DNA of 64,000 bases, taken from Sunxiuqinia sp963677175. GTDB lineage: Bacteria > Bacteroidota > Bacteroidia > Bacteroidales > Prolixibacteraceae. The stretch lies in contig CAXXES010000007.1 in the NCBI GenBank assembly GCA_963677175.2, positions 682,001 through 746,000 of the forward strand, read 5' to 3'. Made by a program: the position numbers and the translations under genes. Positions 8,263 to 18,076 of this stretch are shown one piece after another. Numbering within the stretch: the first letter of the stretch is position 1; every line of letters starts with the position of its first letter. The notes beneath the pieces are model-generated. The model was not told where the DNA came from. It did not search any database and saw only the letters and a list, made by a program, of their open reading frames with translations.

Positions 8263-10185
8263 TTAATCTTCAGTTGTAAACGGTGAGGCGGGCAAGCCCT
8301 TTTTATTTTTTAAATTGGCTTCGGCAGGATTATCATCCCAAGCATAGCGCACCGCGGTTGGATTGCTGACACTTCGGCTCCATACCTTTACCGTGTTTTT
8401 AGAAAGCACCACGGCATTGGCCCAAACGAATCGGGCATCTTCTCCGGCGATCTGGAAACCCTTCAAGAGGCTGTTGGCAAACAAGCCGGAACCAACCGAC
8501 GAGAACGAGAGAACGATGCTGCCATCCTCTACCTTCATCGATTCATAAAGCGGTCCGGAGCTCACCACCACATCATTTCCATAAGCTACGCGCTGAGCTT
8601 CCAAAGCTAGCCTTCGCGCAACATCTTTCTTGTTTAGCGGGTGAATATCGTTCCACTCGCCCAGGTCGAATGCGACAGCCATCCCGGTATTTGGCAGCTC
8701 CAGCGCCCGGCGTTGCGCATCGCGCAGGGTGGCCCAGCCACTTTCACCCGGTTGTTTATTGGGGACTCCCAAGTTAGCCAACTGCGCAAACAAAAAGGGC
8801 AGCTCGGGCTGGTTGAATTGTGCGCGCCAGTCGGTAATCAAATCCTTGAAAAGCTGCCGGTATTCCATTCCACGTCCGGCATTGGTTTCGCCCTGGTACC
8901 AAATTACCCCCTTCAGGCTGTAACCGAGCGCCGGATTGATGAGGCTATTGTATAAACCACCAGGCCTAAACCCACCGCCGCCTTGTCCGCGAGGAGGATT
9001 GAGCATAGCGCCGATATGATAATTCCAATCGCCAGTCAAATCAACGATTTGCGAACCGATGCGAACTTCGTAGGGCTTTTCTTCCACAAAACCACCACGT
9101 CCGCCCTGACTAAACACGCGAACCATCAGCTTATTTTCCCCAGCCTTTAATACACCTTTTGGTATCGTATAAATTCGCGGAGGATATTGGTAGGAAATGG
9201 TGCCCACAAAGGTGCCGTTCACAAAAACCGAGTCACTGTCGATAATGCGTCCGAGGCGAAGAACAGCCTCTTTTGCAGCCAGCGAATCGGCTACTTCAAA
9301 CTCCTTATAAAACCATATGGATCCGTTGCGAAGCTCCACGCCTTTATCTTCCCAATAGCCGGGTAATGAAATGCTTGACCATCCTGAAACATCCACATCA
9401 GCCTTCGACCAACGGCCAACGCCCGGGTCATTTTTATTGACTTCAAGCCCCCAGTTAAAGGGAGGCGTTTCCCCTTCTTCCGCAATGCTTTTGGCACGAA
9501 TGGAGTCCATCCGGGCCTGATTGACCAGCCACCGATCGAGGTATCCGATCACTTGGTCTTCGCTCAGCCACGCTTCGGCCGGAGAGCCGCCAATGGCCGT
9601 ACTGATGATGCCCACCGGCACCTGGTATTTTTGGTGTAGTTCATTGGCGAAAAACCAGGCAACTGCCGAAAAGTCCATGATATTTTCTTGCGTGGCGGGC
9701 AACCATGAACCATCGGGATAATCTGCCTGAGCTGTGTCAGGTTCTTTGCGTGTGGACGAGCGGAACAGCCGAATGTTGGTGTTATTAATCTGCTTGATTT
9801 CGTCGGCATACAAATCCATTACCCGGCGAATTTGCAGCTCCATGTTCGACTGCCCGGAAGCCAACCAAACATCGCCAACCAGGATATCATTGATTTCAAG
9901 CTCATTCACTTTCATTTGGTAAGGCCCGCCAGCCTCTATGGCCGGAAGCTCCAACTGCCAGCTTCCTTTTTTATCCGCCTTGGTTTGGTAGGTCTCCCCA
10001 ACGAACTCAACTTTCACCTTTTCTGAAGGATCGGCCCAACCCCATATTTTCAGCGATATATCACGCTGCAACACCATGCCGTCACTGACCAGGCGGGGCA
10101 GTTTAACGGCAGCCTCTGTTTGGAAGGGAGATGCCGCAAACAGCAGCAACAGCAATAATCCGAAAACTATTTTGTAGTTATTCAT
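8263..10185 (-). CDS. SGNH acetylesterase of the sialate O-acetylesterase/CE20 type
   Basis: 640 residues with a signal peptide (LLLLLFAASPFQTEAAVKLP). The SGNH esterase is split: block I with the nucleophile serine in WLASGQSNMELQ (about residue 115) and the GVIWYQGETNAGR block near 425. The catalytic Asp/His lies in WNDIHPLNKKDVARR (about 505). Between the first blocks an inserted beta-sandwich resembling a GH2 sugar-binding domain (WFYKEFEVADSLAAKEAVLR, VFVNGTFVGTISY) is seen at about 285-385. This insertion is characteristic of CE20-type acetyl-xylan or acetyl-oligosaccharide esterases. It would remove O-acetyl groups so that GH115 and GH10 can act. It starts 3 bp after the GH115 stop. 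Confidence 0.88.
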   Translation of the reverse strand: MNNYKIVFGLLLLLLFAASPFQTEAAVKLPRLVSDGMVLQRDISLKIWGWADPSEKVKVEFVGETYQTKADKKGSWQLELPAIEAGGPYQMKVNELEINDILVGDVWLASGQSNMELQIRRVMDLYADEIKQINNTNIRLFRSSTRKEPDTAQADYPDGSWLPATQENIMDFSAVAWFFANELHQKYQVPVGIISTAIGGSPAEAWLSEDQVIGYLDRWLVNQARMDSIRAKSIAEEGETPPFNWGLEVNKNDPGVGRWSKADVDVSGWSSISLPGYWEDKGVELRNGSIWFYKEFEVADSLAAKEAVLRLGRIIDSDSVFVNGTFVGTISYQYPPRIYTIPKGVLKAGENKLMVRVFSQGGRGGFVEEKPYEVRIGSQIVDLTGDWNYHIGAMLNPPRGQGGGGFRPGGLYNSLINPALGYSLKGVIWYQGETNAGRGMEYRQLFKDLITDWRAQFNQPELPFLFAQLANLGVPNKQPGESGWATLRDAQRRALELPNTGMAVAFDLGEWNDIHPLNKKDVARRLALEAQRVAYGNDVVVSSGPLYESMKVEDGSIVLSFSSVGSGLFANSLLKGFQIAGEDARFVWANAVVLSKNTVKVWSRSVSNPTAVRYAWDDNPAEANLKNKKGLPASPFTTED

Positions 10186-10188
10186 TTG

Positions 10189-12738
10189 TTATTGTTTCAT
10201 TTGTTTACTCTGAGGCGCTCCCAAATAGCTGGGTTCTAAACCTCCGGTGTCAATCATTATTTTTTGCAGTACGATGCCAGGTTCCATTACACGAATACGC
10301 AGATGCTGTAATCCGGCCTTGTCAATCTGGTGTTTGGTTGAAGTTTGGTTGATGCGTGTAGCCTGCCATTCGCCCAATTCTCCCCGATACGCTCCATTGA
10401 TGTTAACAACTTGTTCTTCGGATCCATTAAACGAAATGGCATACCGCAAGCCTTTGTTGGCGTTAAAATTTAGAGTGGTCGAAACCAACACATACACTTT
10501 AAATTCCCCTATCGACTCAAGATCAACGGCATACTCAAGGTAAACCGGCTCACTCGCTACCGGATACTCGTTTTGCGGAAAGGTGGTCACACCCGAAACG
10601 GTTTTGCCCAAATCCGGAATGACTTCCCATCGGATTTTATCGCTCCCCTTGGCCAGTTGGTAGTTTTCGGCTTCGATGGAAACGTAACCATCCGCTTCCT
10701 TAAAGGCCAGCTCGCCATTGGACACAGTGGGAGTGTCACCCCATATTACCTCGGGCATTTTTCGCTGTCGAGGTTCCTGCCAGTAGGTGTAACCGATGCG
10801 AATTTGATCCATCGTATGGTTCCATTTTCCACCGGCTATCTGCTGATTGTAATGAACGGTCAACAAGGAGTCGCGCTCGTAGCATTCCTTAACAACCTCA
10901 GCCCAGTGATTGGCGTAAACGTCATTTTCTTCGGCCAGTTGATGATTTTTGGCCACGGCGTAATACATTTCATACAAGTTCGAACTGGCATTGGTCGGGA
11001 AAAGCACCAACTGGTCGAATGCATCTTTATACTTGTTTGGAATCAGGTTATACAAACGTAAAGCATCCAAGGTCAGGTCGCGGTAATCGTCGCGTACTTG
11101 TTCAAACTCGTTGTAGTTTTCCAGGCTGAAGGTTTTGGCGTTCAGCAATTCGGGCGTTACGCGGTGGTTGTATTTGGTGTACAGTTTAATGATGCGCGTT
11201 GCTTCATTGGCATATTCTTCTCCAAACTGCTCGGCACACCAATCTTCGGTATGCTCAAACAGGTTTTGTGCGTTGAACCGGGTCGGGTCCCACGCCATAT
11301 CCAGAAAGAAGCTGATGGGATATTCCATCGGTTTCAGATCGCCCACATTCACCACCCAAATCCGGTCAACACCATGACTGTAAGTCAGGTTCATTTGCTC
11401 CCATATCCGTTGGATTTGACTTACATTGATCCATTTATAGTTTCGCGGACCACCTACGTAATCAAAATGATAGTACATTCCAAAACCTCCTTTGTGGGGC
11501 GGGGCATTCAAATCGGGCAATTTGCGCACGTTGCCCCAGTTGTCGTCGCAAAGCAGTAAGGTGACATCATCGGGTACCCGCATACCGTGGTCGTAATAAT
11601 CCTGTACTTCTTTGTAGAGCGCCCAAACCTGGGGTGTTTCTTCCGCTTTTTTTCCGGTCACTTTGCTGATGATTTTGCGCTGGTCGCGAACAATTTTCTC
11701 CAACAAGGCAATGTTGGTTCCCTCAGCCATGGCTTCGTCACCATCACCACGCATCCCAACGGTGACCACTGTTTCATAGTCCTTCATGCGCTCCATGCCC
11801 TTTGTCCAGAAATCGGTCAGTACCTTCGGATTTTTGTTGTAATCCCAGACTCCTGTTCCGTAACGGTCCCACTCCACGTGGGCTTTACCTAATGGCTCGT
11901 GGTGTGAAGTACTCATTACAATGCCCAATTCATCAGCCAAACGGCCGTTCTCCGAATCATCGTCGTAAAAAGCTTTTCCCCACATGGCCGGCCACAGAAA
12001 GTTTCCGCGCTGCCGAAGAATCAATTCAAATACTTTTGCATAGAACTTGTGGTTGAATCCACCGTAGGTTTCGCGAACCCAGCCCCCAAGAGCTGGTTGC
12101 TCGTCATTCAGAAAAATGCCGCGGTATTTCACCTTCGGGCTTTCAGCTACAAACCGACCGGGTTTAACATACACTGCTTCATGTTGGTCAACAGGCACAT
12201 CGGCCCACCAGTACCAAGGTGAAACGCCCATTTCGCGTGATAAATTCAACATGGCATAGATGGTTCCCCGCTTATCACTTCCAGCTAAAACCAAGGCTTT
12301 TTCAATATTAGGAAACGGGTTTTCAACGACTTGGGTCAGGCTGCGCTCCCATTGCCCGCTGATATCCGACACATCCAGTTTTCCTTCAGCCACCAATTGG
12401 TCAATCCATTGGTTTTTACCAAGGGTACCCACCAAAATTAGCTGGTTGGAACCGGGCAGTTCCGATTGATAAATTCTAGCGGACCGACCAGTGACCTTTT
12501 GAATATCGTTGGAAAACCAGCCGGCCACCGAGGCTATTCCCGGATAATCATCCGTGTCGATCAGAATTGGGGTTGCCTCACTATTTTCTACAATAGCAAA
12601 AACACCGCTCTCTTTGTCCATCGTAAGGTAGCTCTCGCCTTGTTGAGCCGCAGTGGTCGATGTCCATAACACGGCGACCAGCCCCAACAAACACGGGTAT
12701 ATTGCTCTTTGTATTAACTTATCATTCACGATATTCAT
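10189..12738 (-). CDS. GH115 xylan alpha-1,2-(4-O-methyl)glucuronidase
   Basis: 849 residues with a signal peptide (CLLGLVAVLWTSTTAAQQ). Conserved GH115 blocks are clear: VSPWYWWADVPVDQ, KYRGIFLNDEQPALGGWV, GNFLWPAMWGKAFYDDD, VTVGMRGDGDEAMAEG, LLLCDDNWGNVRKLP and YHFDYVGGPRNYKW. The C-terminal beta-sandwich (GEFKVYVLVSTTLNFNANKG) is also typical of the family. The enzyme releases (4-O-methyl)glucuronic acid from internal as well as terminal xylose units of polymeric xylan. This complements the GH67 enzyme at 49396, which needs short oligosaccharides. Its ATG overlaps the stop of the upstream GH30 relic by 4 bp, so its translation may depend on ribosomes reading that relic. Confidence 0.96.
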   Translation of the reverse strand: MNIVNDKLIQRAIYPCLLGLVAVLWTSTTAAQQGESYLTMDKESGVFAIVENSEATPILIDTDDYPGIASVAGWFSNDIQKVTGRSARIYQSELPGSNQLILVGTLGKNQWIDQLVAEGKLDVSDISGQWERSLTQVVENPFPNIEKALVLAGSDKRGTIYAMLNLSREMGVSPWYWWADVPVDQHEAVYVKPGRFVAESPKVKYRGIFLNDEQPALGGWVRETYGGFNHKFYAKVFELILRQRGNFLWPAMWGKAFYDDDSENGRLADELGIVMSTSHHEPLGKAHVEWDRYGTGVWDYNKNPKVLTDFWTKGMERMKDYETVVTVGMRGDGDEAMAEGTNIALLEKIVRDQRKIISKVTGKKAEETPQVWALYKEVQDYYDHGMRVPDDVTLLLCDDNWGNVRKLPDLNAPPHKGGFGMYYHFDYVGGPRNYKWINVSQIQRIWEQMNLTYSHGVDRIWVVNVGDLKPMEYPISFFLDMAWDPTRFNAQNLFEHTEDWCAEQFGEEYANEATRIIKLYTKYNHRVTPELLNAKTFSLENYNEFEQVRDDYRDLTLDALRLYNLIPNKYKDAFDQLVLFPTNASSNLYEMYYAVAKNHQLAEENDVYANHWAEVVKECYERDSLLTVHYNQQIAGGKWNHTMDQIRIGYTYWQEPRQRKMPEVIWGDTPTVSNGELAFKEADGYVSIEAENYQLAKGSDKIRWEVIPDLGKTVSGVTTFPQNEYPVASEPVYLEYAVDLESIGEFKVYVLVSTTLNFNANKGLRYAISFNGSEEQVVNINGAYRGELGEWQATRINQTSTKHQIDKAGLQHLRIRVMEPGIVLQKIMIDTGGLEPSYLGAPQSKQMKQ

Positions 12739-13202
12739 ATTTCTAATTTACTTCGAATCTCAACGACTGCTTCCTTTAGACCAGCCGACTTCGCTTTCAC
12801 TTTAATCTCTCCTGGCTCGCCAGCCTTCGCACAAACAATGACGAAGGCAAATTCGGTCATCCAAATTTCTTTGCCTTTTTGTTCGGCCAACGAATAAGAG
12901 GCAAAACCCGAACCATACAAATGGCCTCCAACGATATTGAGGTTTTCCATAGCAACCGCATCATTCAGAATCAAATCCGTACAGGCATAATTTGAATTCA
13001 GGGATTCGGGAGCAAGCACTTTCGCTCCCTGGATGGTGCCGGCATGGTTTTTCACGAAGTTGAACATTCCGGTGGTGGTGTTTTCAACAAAAGAAAGCGA
13101 AGCGGGTAACACTAGCGCTTCATCCGAATCCTTGCTGCATGCAGCAAGAAATAGGATCAGCCCAAGGACTATCCACTTTAAATATTTTTGTAAGTCAATC
13201 AT
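12735..13202 (-). pseudogene. Mosaic relic of a GH30 glucuronoxylanase, open and translatable
   Basis: 155 residues. Residues 1-22 are a lipoprotein signal (LILFLAAC, Cys22). Residues about 43-117 match the middle of GH30 xylanases (MFNFVKNHAGTIQGAKVLAP ... NIVGGHLYGSGFASYSLAEQ ... GKEIWMTE), ending at the family nucleophile Glu117. After that Glu the sequence changes abruptly to a C-terminal immunoglobulin-like strand set (VIVCAKAGEPGEIKVKAKSA ...) of the kind found at the end of GH2 proteins. Most of the (beta/alpha)8 barrel, including the acid/base region before residue 43, is missing. GH30 enzymes usually exceed 400 residues, so catalysis is very unlikely. The frame is intact, keeps its signal, is the first gene of the operon under a conserved promoter, and is coupled to GH115 by ATGA. 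It may now serve as a leader cistron. A small binding lipoprotein is a less likely alternative. Confidence 0.8.
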
Positions 13203-13283
13203 TTCGTTTAGGTCCAGCTTTCTTTCGTTTCAAGAAGCAAATTGCTTTTACACAGGGAAAACGGTTACTATTCCCCGAACAAT

Positions 13284-13354
13284 CAAAAATAGAGGCGTAA
13301 AAACCAATTAGTTTCTAATTTGAGATATTTGATTTTCAATTTTGGATACATTTC
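13284..13354 (-). promoter_or_regulatory. Probable operon promoter with tandem operator (copy A)
   Basis: On the minus strand a Bacteroidota -7 element TATTTTTG (TAnnTTTG) lies at 13291-13284. Exactly 33 bp upstream is a 31-bp block (13324-13354) that is 28/31 identical to the block at 37833-37863. On the plus strand it contains GATATTTGA and GATACATTT, whose GATA starts are 21 bp apart, two helical turns. The start codon at 13202 is about 75 bp downstream of the expected transcription start. The block is a candidate operator for the HTCS regulator. Confidence 0.7.
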
Positions 13355-13483
13355 GCGAAATGCCCATCAATAATCCGTTTTAAGTGACCACAAATATTTG
13401 GGCACTTCCAAAAAAAAGAAAGAGGCATTCGTGTTAAAGACTGCCCCTTTCGATACCTGAATTAATTCAAGTCAAATCAATTA

Positions 13484-16400
13484 TCAATACCTCTCTGTAA
13501 CTTTTACTTCCATTTCTTTTGCAGAGGCAAAGGGAACCAAGGTAAAGCTGTAATTGTGCCCTTCGGCACTTGGCCTAACAAGGTAAGGCTCGTGTGCCCA
13601 TGCGCCCCAGCTATCGTCACCCGAAACACCAGTCATTCGGTAGTCGATATGCAGTTCCACCAGGTCACGCGATTTAATGTCATTAGCATGGAGCAGGTTT
13701 CTGTCTTTATTTGAGCCTGCGTCAAAATCCTCAACAGTATTGTTCAGTGCATTAAACTCAATCAACTGATCGGCAATTACCAAGAGGCCGCTACCATCAT
13801 TGCGCTTAAGTGCCAACCAGCGCACATCGGTGCGGTGACCGTTTTCCTGCGGGCGGATGTAAGGTACATACAGCTCGGCAACGGTTGTTTTGTAATGGCC
13901 AACAAAAGTCGATGAATTGCGGTCGGAGTAGTTCTCCCACGGGCCACGGCCCAAATATTCCACCTGGGCCAATTCAGAAGGCAGTTGCATTTTCATCCCA
14001 ACCCGGGGAAAAACACGAACCTTGTCGCCTTCGGTCACCAATTGGTTCTCAACTTTTACATTCCCATTACCCATAACGGTATATAGGGTTTTCCATGTTG
14101 ATTGTATTGAATCAAGCTCGTAAACGACTTCAACCTGAACAGCACTCCCCAGTTGGTTAGTTTTTACAGCTGTGGCAAGCGGGGTTTGTTCCGAAGCCAC
14201 TTTACAAAGACGAGCAATACGTTGCATACGCCAACCATAATCGTTGTCGGTAGGGGCGCGCCAAAACGTGGGACGTGGGCCATACCTATTGAGCAGTAAT
14301 TCTTTTCCTTTGGTTATATAGGAAGTGATGACGCCTGTTCTACTGTCGATGGCCAACGAGAAGCCATTGCCTGATATGACAATAGAGGCACCTTCTGTGT
14401 AAGATATTTTTCCAGACTTAGCCAAATCGAATTGGTTCTTGGGCGCTTCAATGGGCAGTTTGAACTGATCTGAGGCTATCTCCCACCCGGCAGGTAATAA
14501 GTTTTCGTTTACCTTGATTTTGGCTGATATGGTCACAAAATATTCAACGCCCGGTTTGGCTGAGATACCTTTCAAATCGATGCTTACCGTTTTTGATTGT
14601 CCGGGTTCAACATCTAAAACAGGAAGTTTGCCGCTTTTTACTACCCTTCCGTTAGCAGTTATTTCGTAACTAAAAGCGAACTTCGAAAGGTTGATGAAAA
14701 AGAACTTGTTGAGAACTGAAACCAGACCTGTTGCAAGGTCTTCGGGTTTGAAACCAACATTCTGATATACATGCTTTACTTCGAAACTGTGTGGTTTGAA
14801 GCTCCTGTCGGGGAAAACCACCCCATTAATGCAAAAATTGCCGTCGGATGAAGTCCCTTCTGGGCCATAATCACCACCATAAGCCCAAAACTTACCTTTT
14901 TCGTTTTCGTTGGCAAGCCCTTGGTCAACCCAGTCCCAAATAAAACCACCCTGAAGGTTGGGGTATTTTTCAATGATTTCCCAATAATCTTTAATGTTGC
15001 CAACGCTATTGCCCATGGCGTGTTCGTATTCGCACAAGATCAATGGCCTGTCAGTATATGTTTTCGCGTAATGCTCAATGTGCTGTGGTTTGGCATACAT
15101 GGGGCACACAATATCGGTGTTCCATTCGTGGCCCGACTGCTCGTATTGGATTGGGCGCATTTTGTCACGACTACGGATAAGAAGATAGGTTTGATAGAAG
15201 TTGTGCCCATTCCCGGCCTCGTTGCCCAAGGACCAAATCACAACCGACGGGTGGTTTTTATCGCGTTCGAACATGTTGCGGGTGCGGAACAGGTGCGCCT
15301 CGGTCCAGTCGAGGTTATTGGCCAGGCTCTTTCCTTTTGCCCGGTCGTAACCCATGCCGTGCGATTCGATATTGGCCTCGTTGACCACATAGAAACCGTA
15401 CTTGTCGGTCAGTTCGTAAAAGAAATCGGGTTGCGGGTAGTGGCTCGTGCGTATGGCGTTCACGTTGAGCTGCTTCATCCGCAACAAATCGAGGGTTACA
15501 TCGGCCTCGCTCACCACCTGCCCTGTAATTTCATGGAATTCGTGAAGGTTAACCCCTTTGAGCAGCACTGGCTTGCCATTCACCAAATATTGCCCGTTTT
15601 TCACCTCGCTTGTGCGAAAACCAATTTTAATTGAAGTTGCTTCAGCTGTGTTACCCGATTCATCTTTGTTGGTGATGAGCAAGGTGTAAAGGTTGGGCGT
15701 TTCGGCACTCCAGGCTTTAACAGCAGCAATGGTAGCGTTGAAATTCAATGTACCCGATGAATCGGCTATTTCAACTGTTTTAATTCCGGAAGTGACTATT
15801 TTTCCATCGGTATCAATAATTTCGTAGGTAACTGTTTGTGAAACTTTTTGTCCGGAATGGTTTTTCAAGTCCACATCGAGTACGAAAACGCCGTTGGTAT
15901 AGGTTTCATCGAGGGTGGTATGCACATAAAAATCGCGCACACGCACATTGGGTTGAGTATATAGGTAAACATCGCGCGGGATACCGCTCAAGCGCCAAAA
16001 GTCCTGACATTCGAGGTATGCTGCATCGCTCCAACGGAAAACCTCAACGGCAATTGAATTTTTACCGGGTTTAATGTATTTGGTAAGGTCGAATTCCTGC
16101 GGCGTTTTGCTGTCCTTACTCATGCCCACTTTTTGGCCATTCACCCAAATAAAGCCCACCGATTTGATTGAGCCAAAATAGACGAAAACCTGTTTCCCGT
16201 CCCACGAGTGGGGAATCTCAAAATCACGGCGGTAATAACCAATATTATTCTTCTCTAAATCGTTTACATAAGGAGGGTTGAAGTTCCAATGTGGGTAAAA
16301 CTCATAGCTAACGTTTGTATAAATTGGATAACCATAACCTTTCATCTCCATGTTCGATGGCACTTCAATATCGTCCCAACCCGAAATGTCGAGGCCGGTA

Positions 16401-16666
16401 GCGGCGAAGTTCCCAATACGGTTCGATACACCGGTTACAAAATTGAACTTCCAGGTTCCGTTCAACGAAGCAAACCTGGCTGAGGTTTCCTTGTTTCCTT
16501 TCAATGCCAATTCTTTACTTTCAGAACTAACGAAAGAAGCACGTGGCAACTCCTTGTTTATCCCCTGAATTGCAGGGTTTTCCAACTCGGGATGCGGCGG
16601 GCGGTCCTGCGCCCTAATAACGGTAACGAACAGAATTCCCAGTAATAAAATGATTAACTTATTCAT
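13484..16666 (-). CDS. GH2 beta-galactosidase, LacZ-type
   Basis: 1060 residues with a signal peptide (LIILLLGILFVTVIRAQ). Domain order is that of long LacZ-type enzymes: sugar-binding (about 60-240), immunoglobulin-like, TIM barrel, a second Ig-like domain, and the C-terminal Bgal_small domain (FSLAIDSRTGVITSYITKGK, PTFWRAPTDNDYGW). The acid/base lies in VIWSLGNEAGNG and the nucleophile in LILCEYEHAMGNSVG. It would remove terminal beta-galactose, which occurs in arabinoxylan side chains. It is the last gene of the block that begins at 22607 and is separated from the GH30 relic by 281 bp carrying a promoter. The exact linkage hydrolysed is not predictable. Confidence 0.95.
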   Translation of the reverse strand: MNKLIILLLGILFVTVIRAQDRPPHPELENPAIQGINKELPRASFVSSESKELALKGNKETSARFASLNGTWKFNFVTGVSNRIGNFAATGLDISGWDDIEVPSNMEMKGYGYPIYTNVSYEFYPHWNFNPPYVNDLEKNNIGYYRRDFEIPHSWDGKQVFVYFGSIKSVGFIWVNGQKVGMSKDSKTPQEFDLTKYIKPGKNSIAVEVFRWSDAAYLECQDFWRLSGIPRDVYLYTQPNVRVRDFYVHTTLDETYTNGVFVLDVDLKNHSGQKVSQTVTYEIIDTDGKIVTSGIKTVEIADSSGTLNFNATIAAVKAWSAETPNLYTLLITNKDESGNTAEATSIKIGFRTSEVKNGQYLVNGKPVLLKGVNLHEFHEITGQVVSEADVTLDLLRMKQLNVNAIRTSHYPQPDFFYELTDKYGFYVVNEANIESHGMGYDRAKGKSLANNLDWTEAHLFRTRNMFERDKNHPSVVIWSLGNEAGNGHNFYQTYLLIRSRDKMRPIQYEQSGHEWNTDIVCPMYAKPQHIEHYAKTYTDRPLILCEYEHAMGNSVGNIKDYWEIIEKYPNLQGGFIWDWVDQGLANENEKGKFWAYGGDYGPEGTSSDGNFCINGVVFPDRSFKPHSFEVKHVYQNVGFKPEDLATGLVSVLNKFFFINLSKFAFSYEITANGRVVKSGKLPVLDVEPGQSKTVSIDLKGISAKPGVEYFVTISAKIKVNENLLPAGWEIASDQFKLPIEAPKNQFDLAKSGKISYTEGASIVISGNGFSLAIDSRTGVITSYITKGKELLLNRYGPRPTFWRAPTDNDYGWRMQRIARLCKVASEQTPLATAVKTNQLGSAVQVEVVYELDSIQSTWKTLYTVMGNGNVKVENQLVTEGDKVRVFPRVGMKMQLPSELAQVEYLGRGPWENYSDRNSSTFVGHYKTTVAELYVPYIRPQENGHRTDVRWLALKRNDGSGLLVIADQLIEFNALNNTVEDFDAGSNKDRNLLHANDIKSRDLVELHIDYRMTGVSGDDSWGAWAHEPYLVRPSAEGHNYSFTLVPFASAKEMEVKVTERY

Positions 16667-16692
16667 AATGAATTATTTTATTATTGATTTTA

Positions 16693-18072
16693 TTATTGGT
16701 TAAACTCCCACCAATCGAAATCGAACAGGTCTTTTTCGCCTTTAAAGACAAAATACACATCATGCACACCGCTCACTTTCGAAACGGGTGCCGAAATGGT
16801 TTTCCACTTTCCGCCTTCGCCTTGTGGCCCAACGTTGACTGTTACAATCACCGGTCCGTTGATTTTATCGGTACGAATTTCGATTGTTCCGCCATAAAGG
16901 GGTGAAACGCACACTTCAACAGACTTGGCACCCAAAGCAAAATCAACGCCTTCCACCTGAATGTAATCACCATTGTGAATGGAGCTTACATACAAGCGGT
17001 CGGCAATCTTTTTCCCTCTGGCCCATTCAAAATCCCCTTCCCATTCTGTTTCGAACATGGTTTTCACCCCTTCGCTCCAGGCTATTGTTTCGGCTTCAAC
17101 CCTTTTAAAAGGATTTAATGTACCCACTTGTTCGGGACCTTCGTCGGACCAATAATGGCGGTTTTGTATGGTGCCATCAGGGTTATACACCATTTCATCC
17201 ATATCTGTCGAGCGACGTTCATAAAATTTGGTTGTGGTTTGTTTTAGCAAGTCGTAACTGTGCCCAAAACAATACGATTTTCCTTTGAATTCGATGATGC
17301 CCGGATGGTTGCCCCGGGTCTTTTCTGATGCATCCACAATCATTCCTTTATATTCCCATGGCCCAGTTGGTGACTTACTCATGGCATAACCTATTCCTTC
17401 GGGGCAGCAGGTGGAGGCGTATGCCATATAATAATGGCCGTTGCGTTTCCAAACCCATGGCCCTTCCTGGTAGTTTTTGGGCGTTGTAGGCTCTTGCATG
17501 ATATCGCCCGCGTAGGAAATCATGTCCTCGTTCAGCTTCACGTAATACACTTTGGGATTTCCCCAGTACATGTAGGCCTGGCCGTCGTCGTCAATTAAAA
17601 TAGTAGGGTCGATGTCGTGATTGCTGTTTTTAATCAAAGGCTTTCCTATAGGATCTTTGAATGGTCCGTAAGGACTGTCGGCAACCAAAACGCCTATTCC
17701 AAACCCACCGGGCATTGGGCAGTAAAGATAAAATTTTCCGTTTCGCTCGACGCATTGTGCAGCCCAAGCTCCATTTTCGTGGGGAATCCAATCGAAATTT
17801 TTTAACGAGGCAACTTCACCGTGCTCGGTCCAGTTCACCATATCGGTCGAAGTATAGAGCAACCAGTTATACATTTTAAAGCCCATGGCATCATCTTCGT
17901 CGTGGCCGGTGTATAAATACACGGTATCGTTGTACACCATTGGTGCAGGGTCGGCAGTGTACTTTGTTTGAATAACGGGCTGCTGTGGCGGAATGTTGCT
18001 TTGTGCCCCCGCAGAAAAAGCGATTACCAGTACCGTAAAAAATGCGACTGTGAAATAAATTCTTTTGTTCAT
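16693..18072 (-). CDS. GH43 (subfamily 29-like) with C-terminal CBM6
   Basis: 459 residues with signal peptide MNKRIYFTVAFFTVLVIAFS. The GH43 propeller spans about residues 30-315: base Asp41 in KYTADPAPMV, modulator Asp in NHDIDPTILIDDDG, acid Glu in NYQEGPWVWKRNGHYY. A CBM6 beta-sandwich follows (RVEAETIAWSEGVKTMFETE ... GDYIQVEGVDF ... VYFVFKGEKDLFDFDWWEF) to the C-terminus; CBM6 commonly binds xylan. The YTGHDEDD and STCCPEGIGYAMS motifs resemble subfamily 29 arabinofuranosidases, though the subfamily is my estimate. It lies 4 bp from the GH29 stop and 26 bp from the GH2 start, so it belongs to one transcript. Role: debranching of arabinose from xylan. Confidence 0.92.
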   Translation of the reverse strand: MNKRIYFTVAFFTVLVIAFSAGAQSNIPPQQPVIQTKYTADPAPMVYNDTVYLYTGHDEDDAMGFKMYNWLLYTSTDMVNWTEHGEVASLKNFDWIPHENGAWAAQCVERNGKFYLYCPMPGGFGIGVLVADSPYGPFKDPIGKPLIKNSNHDIDPTILIDDDGQAYMYWGNPKVYYVKLNEDMISYAGDIMQEPTTPKNYQEGPWVWKRNGHYYMAYASTCCPEGIGYAMSKSPTGPWEYKGMIVDASEKTRGNHPGIIEFKGKSYCFGHSYDLLKQTTTKFYERRSTDMDEMVYNPDGTIQNRHYWSDEGPEQVGTLNPFKRVEAETIAWSEGVKTMFETEWEGDFEWARGKKIADRLYVSSIHNGDYIQVEGVDFALGAKSVEVCVSPLYGGTIEIRTDKINGPVIVTVNVGPQGEGGKWKTISAPVSKVSGVHDVYFVFKGEKDLFDFDWWEFNQ

Positions 18073-18076
18073 TTCT

